Source of the DNA: Anaeromassilibacillus senegalensis
GTDB taxonomy: Bacteria > Bacillota > Clostridia > Oscillospirales > Acutalibacteraceae
Length of the DNA stretch: 64,000 nt
Direction: 5' to 3'
NCBI RefSeq assembly: GCF_021531715.1
Contig: NZ_JAFBIT010000001.1
Coordinates: forward strand, 930,001-994,000
Part shown: positions 1-6,770 of the stretch, one piece after another
Numbering within the stretch: the stretch's first letter is position 1
Layout of the letters: each line of letters begins with the position of its first letter
Made by a program: the position numbers and the translations under genes
The notes under the pieces: model-generated
The model's database searches: none
What the model was told of the DNA's origin: nothing
The model's input: the letters and a program-made list of their open reading frames with translations, nothing else

Positions 1-385
1 GATCCATTTTTTCAAATATTTCTTTTGTGCGCGCAATCATGCGCGGCGCATCCAGCAGGCCGCCCTTCTTTTTCAGCTCGTGGCCGATGAACATATTCTC
101 GTAGATCGCCAGATCATTGACGAGATTCAGCTCCTGATGGATGAAGGCAATGCCATGCTTCAGGGAATCCGCCGGCGTCTGAAAGACAACGGGCGTGCCG
201 TCCAGAAAAATCTGCCCCTGATCCGCATGGTGAACGCCGCCGAGAATGTTCATCAGGGTGGACTTTCCGGCGCCGTTTTCGCCGAGCAGTGCGCAGATCT
301 CACCGCCGCTGAGCGTAAAGGATACATCCCGGAGCACATCGTTTGCGCCGAAGGATTTGTAAATTCCCTTCATTTCAAGCGTCAT
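1..385 (-). CDS. Sugar ABC transporter ATP-binding protein (5' part only)
   Basis: N-terminal part of an ABC ATPase of the ribose/galactose type (RbsA/MglA family), cut by the window edge. The translation begins MTLEMKGIYKSFGAN. A Walker A motif GENGAGKST lies near residue 40, followed by the Q-loop region IAFIHQELNLV. In this family the protein energises uptake of a monosaccharide and carries two fused ATPase domains; only the first is visible here. It lies 91 bp downstream of the binding-protein gene on the same strand, so the two form a transporter operon whose permease should lie beyond position 1. The ATG at 385 is used; an in-frame GTG at 396 sits almost on the AAAGGA ribosome-binding site, which makes the ATG more likely. 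Confidence 0.88.
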   Translation of the reverse strand, partial: MTLEMKGIYKSFGANDVLRDVSFTLSGGEICALLGENGAGKSTLMNILGGVHHADQGQIFLDGTPVVFQTPADSLKHGIAFIHQELNLVNDLAIYENMFIGHELKKKGGLLDAPRMIARTKEIFEKMD

Positions 386-430
386 ATCGATGACCACTTT
401 CCTTTCTGTATGGCGTGTATTCCATTTGAC

Positions 431-464
431 AAAAGGGGCTGCCGCTCATGCAGCAACCCCTTTC
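431..464 (-). terminator. Hairpin terminator/attenuator inside the sugar ABC operon
   Basis: Read on the minus strand, AAAGGGGTTGCTGC pairs with GCGGCAGCCCCTTT around the loop ATGA (about 14 bp with two G-T pairs), followed by a short T-run. It lies between the stop of the binding-protein gene and the start of the ATPase gene. A partial terminator here would give more binding protein than ATPase, a common design in such operons. Confidence 0.7.
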
Positions 465-476
465 CAATCGTATGGA

Positions 477-1505
477 TTAGTAGACGGTATTCTCCGGGTC
501 AATATAGTCCGCGCAGTTGTCTCTGTCCACAACGGTGGTCGGGATGATCTTGACCGGCTCGACTTCCTCGCCGTTCAGAACTGCAAGCGCCATGTCGACG
601 GCATCCTTAACCATCAGCGGGCTGTACAGGGAGGACTCAATCCAGATATCCTGATTCTCAGGCATCATCTTGAAGTACTCCTGGCATCCGCCGCCGCCTG
701 TAACGACCTTAATGTCGGTTCTGTTCGCTTCAGAAATCGCCTGCAAAACGCCGATAGAGGTCTCATCGTCCATCGAGTAGACCGCGTCGATGTGATCCAC
801 GCTGGTGAGAATGTCAGCAAAGTCAGCCAGACCGTCCTCACGGGTGAACTTCGTCGCATACTCCAGGATCTCCATATCCGGAGCAATCTCCTTCATGGTC
901 TCGGTGAAGCCCTTCTTGCGCAGCTCTGCAACGGAACCGGACGTCGGAACGTCCAGAACCACGACCGTGCCGGTTGTGCCGATCTTGTCGACGATGTACT
1001 TGGCGCCCTCGATACCCATGGACTCGTTATCGCCGGAAACACGGTATACGCCGTCCGCCGCGATCTCAATGTCGAAGTTGACAACGACGATGCCGTCATC
1101 GATCGCCTGCTGGATCGGAACCTCCATGCCCTCCCACTGCGGGAACGCAACAATCGCTTCAGCACCCCAGGACTTGAGGTCATCGAGCTGAGAGGTCATT
1201 TCCTCCGCGTTGTTGCTGGTGAACAACTTGTACTCAACCTGATCGGAGAGCTCCTTGCAGCGCTGCTCAGCATTGTACGCAACGCCTGCAACCCAGCCGT
1301 GTGTGACGGCCGGAGCCAGAATGCCGATCTTCTTGAGTTCGCCTGCAGTCGTCTCAGAAGACTCCTCAGCAGAAGACTCGGAAGTTTCCGAAGCTGTGCT
1401 GGATTCCTCAGAGGCAGAGCTTGTGGAAGCCGTCTCGCCGCCACATGCTGCGAAAGACACGCAGATCAGCGCGAGAGCAAGAATGATGCTCAGTACCTTT
1501 TTCAT
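477..1505 (-). CDS. Sugar ABC transporter substrate-binding lipoprotein
   Basis: 342-aa periplasmic-binding-protein family lipoprotein (ribose/galactose/AI-2 type). The N-terminus is a lipoprotein signal peptide with lipobox FAAC (residues 17-20). A Ser/Thr/Glu-rich linker (about 22-55) follows, as is usual for surface-anchored binding proteins. The mature domain opens with KKIGILAPAVTHGW, a typical first strand of a type I binding fold. It would capture a sugar outside the membrane and hand it to the permease. The substrate cannot be read from the sequence. A strong AGGAGG ribosome-binding site precedes the ATG. It is the first gene of the operon and is followed by a hairpin and the ATPase gene. 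Confidence 0.9.
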   Translation of the reverse strand: MKKVLSIILALALICVSFAACGGETASTSSASEESSTASETSESSAEESSETTAGELKKIGILAPAVTHGWVAGVAYNAEQRCKELSDQVEYKLFTSNNAEEMTSQLDDLKSWGAEAIVAFPQWEGMEVPIQQAIDDGIVVVNFDIEIAADGVYRVSGDNESMGIEGAKYIVDKIGTTGTVVVLDVPTSGSVAELRKKGFTETMKEIAPDMEILEYATKFTREDGLADFADILTSVDHIDAVYSMDDETSIGVLQAISEANRTDIKVVTGGGGCQEYFKMMPENQDIWIESSLYSPLMVKDAVDMALAVLNGEEVEPVKIIPTTVVDRDNCADYIDPENTVY

Positions 1506-1607
1506 GTTTGTTTTCCTCCTGTATCTGCGATCTGCCGCAGATAATCTAAAATAAATTATTTGACGGCCTATTTGTAAAAAAATTGTTAAACCGTCTTATA
1601 CATGGGT

Positions 1608-1636
1608 ATTCTACTCTCTGTCTATCCCTTTGTCAA
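1608..1636 (-). promoter_or_regulatory. Sigma-A type promoter of the sugar ABC operon
   Basis: On the minus strand TTGACA (1631-1636) and TAGAAT (1608-1613) are separated by 17 bp. It reads into the binding-protein gene with a leader of about 95 nt. The AT-rich remainder of this intergenic stretch up to 1764 shows no other recognisable element. Confidence 0.75.
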
Positions 1637-1764
1637 TCTCTTTTATACTTTTTTTAGTGAATTCTTGCTTTTTGTTGCGGCGGTATCAGGAAAGCTTGGT
1701 GTTTTCCGTTTTTTGAGATCACACAATCACAATCCGTTCAATCTGCACTGCGTTTTCTGCGGAC

Positions 1765-1805
1765 AAATAAAAAGAACCCAAACACCGATTGATGCTTGGG
1801 TTCTG
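1765..1805 (-). terminator. Terminator of the tRNA-Ala gene
   Basis: Minus-strand hairpin AGAACCCAAGC / GTGTTTGGGTTCT followed by TTTTTATTT, starting one or two bases after the encoded CCA end of the tRNA. Confidence 0.8.
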
Positions 1806-1806
1806 T

Positions 1807-1882
<76 letters not shown>

Positions 1883-1897
1883 GTTTGGTACTTGAGC

Positions 1898-1926
1898 ATT
1901 ATACCATCTTCCGATATAAATTTCAA
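1898..1926 (-). promoter_or_regulatory. Promoter of tRNA-Ala
   Basis: TTGAAA (1921-1926) - 17 bp - TATAAT (1898-1903) on the minus strand. The predicted start is a few bases upstream of the mature tRNA 5' end at 1882, so the tRNA is transcribed independently of rqcH. Confidence 0.85.
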
Positions 1927-1945
1927 GCCCTTTTTCAAATTTTTA

Positions 1946-3688
1946 TCATTCTTTTGTCGGATCAACATAAATGGTCTTGTAGTTTACATAAATTACCATC
2001 CCCGGCTTTGCTCCCTGCGGTTTTGAGACGTGGCGAATCTGCGTATAATCGACCGGCACCTGTGCGGAATCCTTGGCGCGGCTGTGGCGTGCGGCAAGCA
2101 CAGCGGCCTCCTCCATCGCGGTTTCCGTTGGCGCTCTGCCGTCCGTGACAAGCACCGTGTGCGAGCCGGGGATGTTCTTCGTATGGAACCAGATGTCGTT
2201 GTTGTTTGCATCCTTCATCGTCAACTTGTCATTCTGGCGGTTGTTACGCCCGACAAGCACCGTGAAGCCGTCGCTCGTCGTGAACTTGAGCGGTGCGGCA
2301 ATCGGCGGCTGCTTCTGATTCTTTCTGCCGCGCTGCATCCGCACATACCCCTGCTCCATCAGCTCGGTGCGGATCTCACTGAGGTCGCGCTCGTTTTCCG
2401 CAAGCGTCAGCGCTTCGAACACGCTGTCGATATATGTCAGCTCGGTCTGCGCAAGGCTGATCTGCTCGGTGAGCTTCTCCTCGGCGGTCTTTGCCTTGCG
2501 GTAGTTTTTATAGTATTTCTGCGCGTTCTGCTGCGGCGTCAGCGCCGGATCGAGCGGAATCTCAAGCTCCGGCAGCGCTTCGTCGTAGAAATTCTGGAGC
2601 TTCACAGATTTCGCGCCCTTTTCAATCGCGTACATATTCGCGCTGAGCAAATCGCCCATAACGCGGAGTGTGTCGCGCTCTGCGCAGGAGGCGAGCTCTG
2701 CCTGCTGATTCGCGATCTTGCGACTGAGACGATCCGCGTGATTCGTAAGCAGGCGCAGCAAGTCCTGACTCTTGACGCGCATACGCTCAATCTGGTCGCG
2801 CTCGGCGTAGAAATCGTCCAGCATGCCGGAGAAGCTCGTTTTCTCGGTAACCGTCATGGAGACGCCATACTGGTGGATATCGAGGAAGGCGAAATCCTTC
2901 GGCTTTTTCTGCGGATCTGCGACCATAAATGGCCTGCCGGATGCGTCTCGCGCCGTCTGGATCAGCCGCTTTACAAAGTATGCCGTACGCTCGCGCGTCT
3001 GCGGCGTCATGCTACGGATAAACACCTCGCCGCCGCGCCCGACGCTGTTCTGAACCTCGCGCGCGACGATCGGCGAAACGCCCTGCAGCACCGCGAGCAA
3101 TGCTTTGGAAAGCTCCATATCACGCGGGAGCGCATCGATACGCGCCAGAACCTCGTTTTCATCGCAGGAAAGCATGGAGAGCTTATCCTGCGGAGGCGGC
3201 AGACGGTACAGAAGCCCGGGCAGAACGAGACGTTCTGAGGACATCTCCGCGTCGACGCGTTTGAGCGCATCGATGATCTTGCCGTTCTCATCGACGAGGA
3301 TAATGTTGCTGTACCGCCCCATGATTTCCACAGCAAGCGTCAGCTCCACATGGTCGCCGAGCTCGTTCACGCTGTCAAATTTCAGCATCAGCGCGCGTTC
3401 AAGCTCCGGCTGTGTGATGTCGAGCAGCTTCGCGCCCTGCAGCTTCTTGCGCAGGAGCATGCAGAGCATCGGCGGCTGCTGCGGGTTTTCGACCGGAATT
3501 TTGGTCAGATTGATCCGCGCGCTGTTGGCGCGGGCGGAAATCAGCAGCTTGTGCGCCGCGTCGAAGCCGCGGAACGCGAGGATCAGCTCGTCGCGGTTCG
3601 GCTGAAACACCTTATCCACACGCGAGCCGATCAGCGCTGCACCGATTTCCTTTTTCAAATGTCGTAAAAAGACACCGTCCAGTGCCAT
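1946..3688 (-). CDS. rqcH: RqcH / NFACT-family ribosome quality control protein
   Basis: 580-aa NFACT protein (formerly annotated fibronectin-binding protein A/YloA). The N-terminus MALDGVFLRHLKKEI and the block EIMGRYSNIILVDENGK are typical of NFACT-N. A central coiled-coil region (about 280-430) and a C-terminal NFACT-R domain with IWFHTKNIPGSHTVL follow. In Bacillus, RqcH binds obstructed 50S subunits and adds C-terminal alanine tails using tRNA-Ala. Residues 97-98 are Glu-Arg (QPELERAL), where I recall the functional Asp-Arg (DR) motif in B. subtilis, a conservative change. The gene ends the trmK-nif3-rqcH run, and the next gene downstream is tRNA-Ala. Confidence 0.93.
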   Translation of the reverse strand: MALDGVFLRHLKKEIGAALIGSRVDKVFQPNRDELILAFRGFDAAHKLLISARANSARINLTKIPVENPQQPPMLCMLLRKKLQGAKLLDITQPELERALMLKFDSVNELGDHVELTLAVEIMGRYSNIILVDENGKIIDALKRVDAEMSSERLVLPGLLYRLPPPQDKLSMLSCDENEVLARIDALPRDMELSKALLAVLQGVSPIVAREVQNSVGRGGEVFIRSMTPQTRERTAYFVKRLIQTARDASGRPFMVADPQKKPKDFAFLDIHQYGVSMTVTEKTSFSGMLDDFYAERDQIERMRVKSQDLLRLLTNHADRLSRKIANQQAELASCAERDTLRVMGDLLSANMYAIEKGAKSVKLQNFYDEALPELEIPLDPALTPQQNAQKYYKNYRKAKTAEEKLTEQISLAQTELTYIDSVFEALTLAENERDLSEIRTELMEQGYVRMQRGRKNQKQPPIAAPLKFTTSDGFTVLVGRNNRQNDKLTMKDANNNDIWFHTKNIPGSHTVLVTDGRAPTETAMEEAAVLAARHSRAKDSAQVPVDYTQIRHVSKPQGAKPGMVIYVNYKTIYVDPTKE

Positions 3689-3708
3689 AAATATCCCCTT
3701 TCTTTCCT

Positions 3709-4473
3709 TTACAGGCTTTCCATTGGCGGGCGCTCACTCTTGGAGACGCGAAACCGCACGCCGGGGCAATGCGCCGTAAGGTAATCGGCAAGCATCTGCC
3801 GGTATGGAAGCTCCGTGTGGTAATGACCGGCTTCATACAGCGCCAAACCATCGGCGCGCGCCGCGATCGCTTCATGCTGCTTGACTTCGCCGGTCACAAA
3901 GGCGTCTGCGCCGCATTTTACAGCCTCGGCTGCATACTCTCCGCCCGCGCCGCCGACAACGGCCACCGTGCGGATCATCCGGTTCGCCGGCGTGTAGCGC
4001 AGACTTTTGAGCCCGAGCGCTTCCTTAATCTGCGCGCCAAACACCTCCGGCGTCATTTCCTGCGTGAGCTCGCCCATATAGGCGATATAGCTGTTTCCTT
4101 CCGCAATCACGCCATGCACATTTTGCAGACCGAGTGCCTCGGCAAGCGCATGGTTCACGCCGTACGGATACGCCTTGTCGAGATTTGTGTGCGCGCTGAT
4201 CACGTTTATGCCGCTTCGGATCAGATCAAAGACGATTGTCCCGCTCGGCACCGCACGCAGCGGCGTAAATATGACCGGGTGATGGCTGATGATGAGCTGC
4301 ACACCGAGCTCGCACGCTTCGCGCAGCACACGCGGCGTTACGTCGAGGCAAAGCAGCGCATCGGTTACCTCCGCCTGCGGGTCACCGACGAGAATGCCGG
4401 TGTTGTCAAAGTCCATGGATTCCGAAAACGGCGCGATCGCATCAATGGCCTTGTAAATCGCTTCAACTGTCAT
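3709..4473 (-). CDS. Nif3-like dinuclear metal centre protein
   Basis: 254-aa member of the Nif3/YqfO family (DUF34). Metal-binding signatures are visible: the N-terminal block MDFDNTGILVGD, LIISHHPVIF, the Ser/Thr-rich strand INVISAHTNLDKA, and GHYHTELP near the C-terminus. These resemble the His/Glu ligands of the dinuclear site. The molecular function of the family is unsettled. The sequence is the short form, without the PII-like insertion domain of some homologues. The ATG at 4473 is preferred; a GTG at 4482 is possible but sits too close to the ribosome-binding site. It overlaps the 3' end of trmK, a conserved pairing in Firmicutes. Confidence 0.9.
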   Translation of the reverse strand: MTVEAIYKAIDAIAPFSESMDFDNTGILVGDPQAEVTDALLCLDVTPRVLREACELGVQLIISHHPVIFTPLRAVPSGTIVFDLIRSGINVISAHTNLDKAYPYGVNHALAEALGLQNVHGVIAEGNSYIAYMGELTQEMTPEVFGAQIKEALGLKSLRYTPANRMIRTVAVVGGAGGEYAAEAVKCGADAFVTGEVKQHEAIAARADGLALYEAGHYHTELPYRQMLADYLTAHCPGVRFRVSKSERPPMESL

Positions 4474-5182
4474 GCTCCGCACAACCTTTCATATAGACGT
4501 CAAGGAGCGTCTGCCGCAGCGTTTCGAGTGCCGCTGTGTCGCCGCCCGTGTGCCGAAGCCCCCTGATCTTATTCGATATATTATGCTCCACGCTCCGCGC
4601 ATATCGCGCGCTGTGCGGGCTGCCCGGCTGAACTTTGCCCATATGCTGGAAAAGCAGCGGAATCTCTGTCATCCGCTCGCCGGTATACGACACGGACAGC
4701 ACAGAGTAGATCTTTTTCTCGTCGTAAACCGCTTCCTCCCGCTCAATTGCAAACCCACGCTCCAAAAGTCCCGTCCTGAGCTGTGCCGCTGTCGTCATCG
4801 GCTGGAGCACGAGATGCTTTTCAGGTGCGCAGAGCCACGGCGTCTCCGCGATAATGCGCAGGATCAGCTCGCCGCCCATCCCCGCGATCACGATGTCATC
4901 GGCGTCCGACGATTCCACACCGTGCAAACCGTCTGACAAAACGAACCGCATACGATCTGCAACGCCGTACCGTATCGCGTTGCGCTTTGCGCTCTCGAGC
5001 GGCCCCGGATTGATATCCGACGCGACGGCAAACGGCGTTTTCCCACACTGCAGCAGTGCGATCGGGATATAGCCGTGATCCGTACCGATATCCGCAACGC
5101 GCGTGCCGGGGCGTACGAACTCCGCACATTTCTCCAACCGCGCTCCAAGCGTCAAAACTTTCTGATGCTCCATCTGTCCCAC
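4463..5182 (-). CDS. trmK: tRNA (adenine(22)-N1)-methyltransferase TrmK
   Basis: 239-aa SAM-dependent methyltransferase of COG2384. Rossmann motif I is VADIGTDHGYIPIALL (about 29-44), with the acidic SAM ligand in ASDINPGPLESA and the catalytic-type motif IVIAGMGGELI. The family methylates N1 of A22 in tRNA. The start is GTG, six bases after GGAGG; the in-frame ATG three codons further is too far from that site. Its 3' end overlaps the nif3-like gene by about 11 bp, so the two are translationally coupled. A strong terminator lies immediately upstream, and no separate promoter was found between it and the start. Confidence 0.92.
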   Translation of the reverse strand: MGQMEHQKVLTLGARLEKCAEFVRPGTRVADIGTDHGYIPIALLQCGKTPFAVASDINPGPLESAKRNAIRYGVADRMRFVLSDGLHGVESSDADDIVIAGMGGELILRIIAETPWLCAPEKHLVLQPMTTAAQLRTGLLERGFAIEREEAVYDEKKIYSVLSVSYTGERMTEIPLLFQHMGKVQPGSPHSARYARSVEHNISNKIRGLRHTGGDTAALETLRQTLLDVYMKGCAEHDS

Positions 5183-5203
5183 TGTGTTCCTCCGATTTTT
5201 CTC

Positions 5204-5240
5204 AAAAAAAGCTGCCGCACGGCATACGTCCTGCGGCAGC
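5204..5240 (-). terminator. Terminator after the DUF1858 gene
   Basis: Minus-strand stem GCTGCCGCAGG...CGTGCGGCAGC followed by seven T residues (5204-5210). It stands only about 20 bp in front of trmK, so trmK expression needs read-through or a promoter not recognised here. Confidence 0.85.
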
Positions 5241-5254
5241 GCGCTTTCTTCCGG

Positions 5255-5458
5255 TTATTCCGCGGCCATGTGCGCGTTGATCTCTGCGACGAGCGCATCA
5301 GGATCCACGCCGTGCACCAGACAGGCCTGCTCCACGGTCTCCCCCCGTGCCGAAGGGCACCCGAGACAGTGCATCCCCATATTCAAAAAGAACGGCGCAA
5401 CGGACGGATCCGTATTCAGAATATCCCCGATAACAGAATCTTTTGTAATCTGTGCCAT
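5255..5458 (-). CDS. DUF1858-domain small protein (redox disulfide-like)
   Basis: 67-aa protein starting MAQITKDSVIGDIL. It matches the DUF1858 / hybrid-cluster-protein-associated disulfide domain: a short helical domain with a conserved Cys pair in NMGMHCLGCPSARGETVEQA (CxxC at about 33-36). The function is unknown; family members occur beside redox enzymes. The internal ATG at 5458 is chosen because it matches the family start and follows AGGAGTATTGGT. It has its own promoter and terminator, so it is a monocistronic gene. Confidence 0.85.
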   Translation of the reverse strand: MAQITKDSVIGDILNTDPSVAPFFLNMGMHCLGCPSARGETVEQACLVHGVDPDALVAEINAHMAAE

Positions 5459-5492
5459 ACCAACACTTCCCCCGATCCAATACTCCTGATTT

Positions 5493-5521
5493 ATTATAAG
5501 GCCATACGGCTGTTTTTGCAA
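5493..5521 (-). promoter_or_regulatory. Promoter of the DUF1858 gene
   Basis: TTGCAA (5516-5521) - 17 bp - TATAAT (5493-5498) on the minus strand, about 30 nt upstream of the start codon. Confidence 0.8.
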
Positions 5522-5537
5522 GTCCCCGCGAGAAAAC

Positions 5538-5565
5538 AAAAATGCCCGGCAAGCTGTGCCGGGCA
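5538..5565 (-). terminator. Terminator of the zinc-ribbon gene
   Basis: Minus-strand hairpin TGCCCGGC / GCCGGGCA followed by TTTTTG, just after the zinc-ribbon gene stop. Confidence 0.8.
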
Positions 5566-5572
5566 CCGTTTG

Positions 5573-5851
5573 TTATCTTGCCTCTTTCATACGTGCGAAG
5601 CACTCACTGCAATAAACAGGGCGGTCTTCGCGCGGCTTGAAGGGGACGGTCGCTTCCTTACCACACGCTGCGCAGACTGCCGTGTACATTTCGCGCTCAG
5701 GCTTTGCGGCGTTTTTACGGTTCTGGCGGCAGGCTTTGCATCTCTGCGGCTCGTTCTCAAAGCCCTTGGATGCATAGAACTCCTGCTCACCGGCTGTGAA
5801 TACAAATTCTTTTCCGCATTCCTTGCAGATGAGGGTCTTGTCTTCGTACAT
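5573..5851 (-). CDS. Small double zinc-ribbon protein
   Basis: 92-aa protein with four CxxC knuckles: C9/C12, C38/C41, C60/C63 and C81/C84. The first half (MYEDKTLICKECGKEF) resembles the probable zinc-ribbon domain family found in many Clostridia. The second half resembles the CxxC-x17-CxxC type. It would bind two zinc ions. No enzymatic residues are evident, and a nucleic-acid or protein-binding role is only a guess. It is monocistronic, with a terminator directly downstream. The 112-bp gap upstream, to the sigma factor gene, has no convincing promoter. Confidence 0.85.
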   Translation of the reverse strand: MYEDKTLICKECGKEFVFTAGEQEFYASKGFENEPQRCKACRQNRKNAAKPEREMYTAVCAACGKEATVPFKPREDRPVYCSECFARMKEAR

Positions 5852-5963
5852 TTGATTTTACCTCGCTTTGGTCATAATAATAGAATGTTTTGCCCCAATG
5901 CGGATTTGCACCGCGTAATTGAAAAACAACGCCAAAAGCTATAGCAGGGCATATCGATCTGTG

Positions 5964-6548
5964 TCATTTCTGTCTCAGCTTCTTCCTCACGCGCGCCATA
6001 GCGTTATCGAACGCCCGCACCGAAATGCCGAGACGGGATTCCACCTCGGAGCGCTTGTACCCGCCGAGATAAAAGGACAAAACTCTCCGCTCAAACGACG
6101 AAAGCGAGACATGCGCGGCTTCCAGCATACGATTCATCTCATCACGGCTCTCCAGAAGCGCCTGCGGATCCGAAGCATCATCCGCACCGACCAATTCGAC
6201 GTCTTCAATGGGAATCGCGTTGTTGAGAAAAGAATTCTTCCGGCTGGAGCTGCGCCGTACAGCACTGACGATCCTGTTGCTGATGCAGCGCCCGGCATAC
6301 GTCTCAAACGACGCTCTGCCGTCATGCACATAGGTGTTTGCCGCATCCAGTAAGCCAAGAAGGCCCTCCTGATAGAGATCCTCACGCTCAAGGGAAAAGA
6401 TTTCACGAAAGCTGCATGCTTTAATGCGAATCAGCTTCAGATACCGGGCCACGAGCTCAGAAAAAGCGTCGGGATTTCCATTTTGAAAAGCCCGCACGAG
6501 TTCCTCGTCGCGGCCGTGCGCGTATTCCGGCTGATCCATTTTCTGCAT
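5964..6548 (-). CDS. SigH-like sigma-70 family RNA polymerase sigma factor
   Basis: 194-aa sigma factor. Region 2 includes DLYQEGLLGLLDAA and FETYAGRCISNRIVSAVRR. Region 4 is LSSFERRVLSFYLGGYKRSE followed by ISVRAFDNAMARVRKKL. The layout and the DNA-helix block (AxDNAxxRVRxKL) resemble Bacillus SigH/Spo0H, the early sporulation and competence sigma factor. I call it SigH-like because the usual secE/nusG neighbourhood is not present. The ATG at 6548 follows TTTGGAG at a good distance. It is divergent from comM and has a strong promoter of its own. Confidence 0.85.
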   Translation of the reverse strand: MQKMDQPEYAHGRDEELVRAFQNGNPDAFSELVARYLKLIRIKACSFREIFSLEREDLYQEGLLGLLDAANTYVHDGRASFETYAGRCISNRIVSAVRRSSSRKNSFLNNAIPIEDVELVGADDASDPQALLESRDEMNRMLEAAHVSLSSFERRVLSFYLGGYKRSEVESRLGISVRAFDNAMARVRKKLRQK

Positions 6549-6578
6549 GGCAACGCTCCAAATGACTACTGTGTGTTT

Positions 6579-6607
6579 ATCATACTCCAAAGCTTGACAG
6601 AAGTCAA
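6579..6607 (-). promoter_or_regulatory. Promoter of the SigH-like gene
   Basis: TTGACT (6602-6607) - 17 bp - TATGAT (6579-6584) on the minus strand, about 30 nt upstream of the start codon. Confidence 0.8.
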
Positions 6608-6664
6608 GAAGAATATTTATATTCTATACAAATTTTGCTAACCCACTTTTTCAATTTATTTGAA

Positions 6665-6701
6665 AACGACAAAATACTTTACATCTTGTCAGAAATCGAC
6701 A
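6665..6701 (-). promoter_or_regulatory. Pair of Spo0A-box-like heptamers
   Basis: The minus strand carries TGTCGTT (6665-6671) and TGTCGAT (6695-6701), each one base from the Spo0A core TGTCGAA. They are 30 bp apart, about three helical turns. The second lies between the -35 and -10 of the comM promoter. Two one-mismatch heptamers in AT-rich DNA can occur by chance. Confidence 0.3.
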
Positions 6702-6714
6702 ATTGGTATATAAT
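6686..6714 (+). promoter_or_regulatory. Promoter of comM
   Basis: TTGTCA (6686-6691) - 17 bp - TATAAT (6709-6714), about 55 nt upstream of the comM ATG. Confidence 0.8.
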
Positions 6715-6770
6715 GCAGACAGAATGACGCGGCGAAGCACGCGCCGCAAAGCGGAAAGGCGGTTGGATTT

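Noticed and set aside
1330-1440. Repetitive Ser/Thr/Glu codons in the binding-protein gene as a possible phase-variable repeat
   Set aside because: The codons are irregular and match the common low-complexity linker after a lipobox; there is no perfect short tandem repeat.
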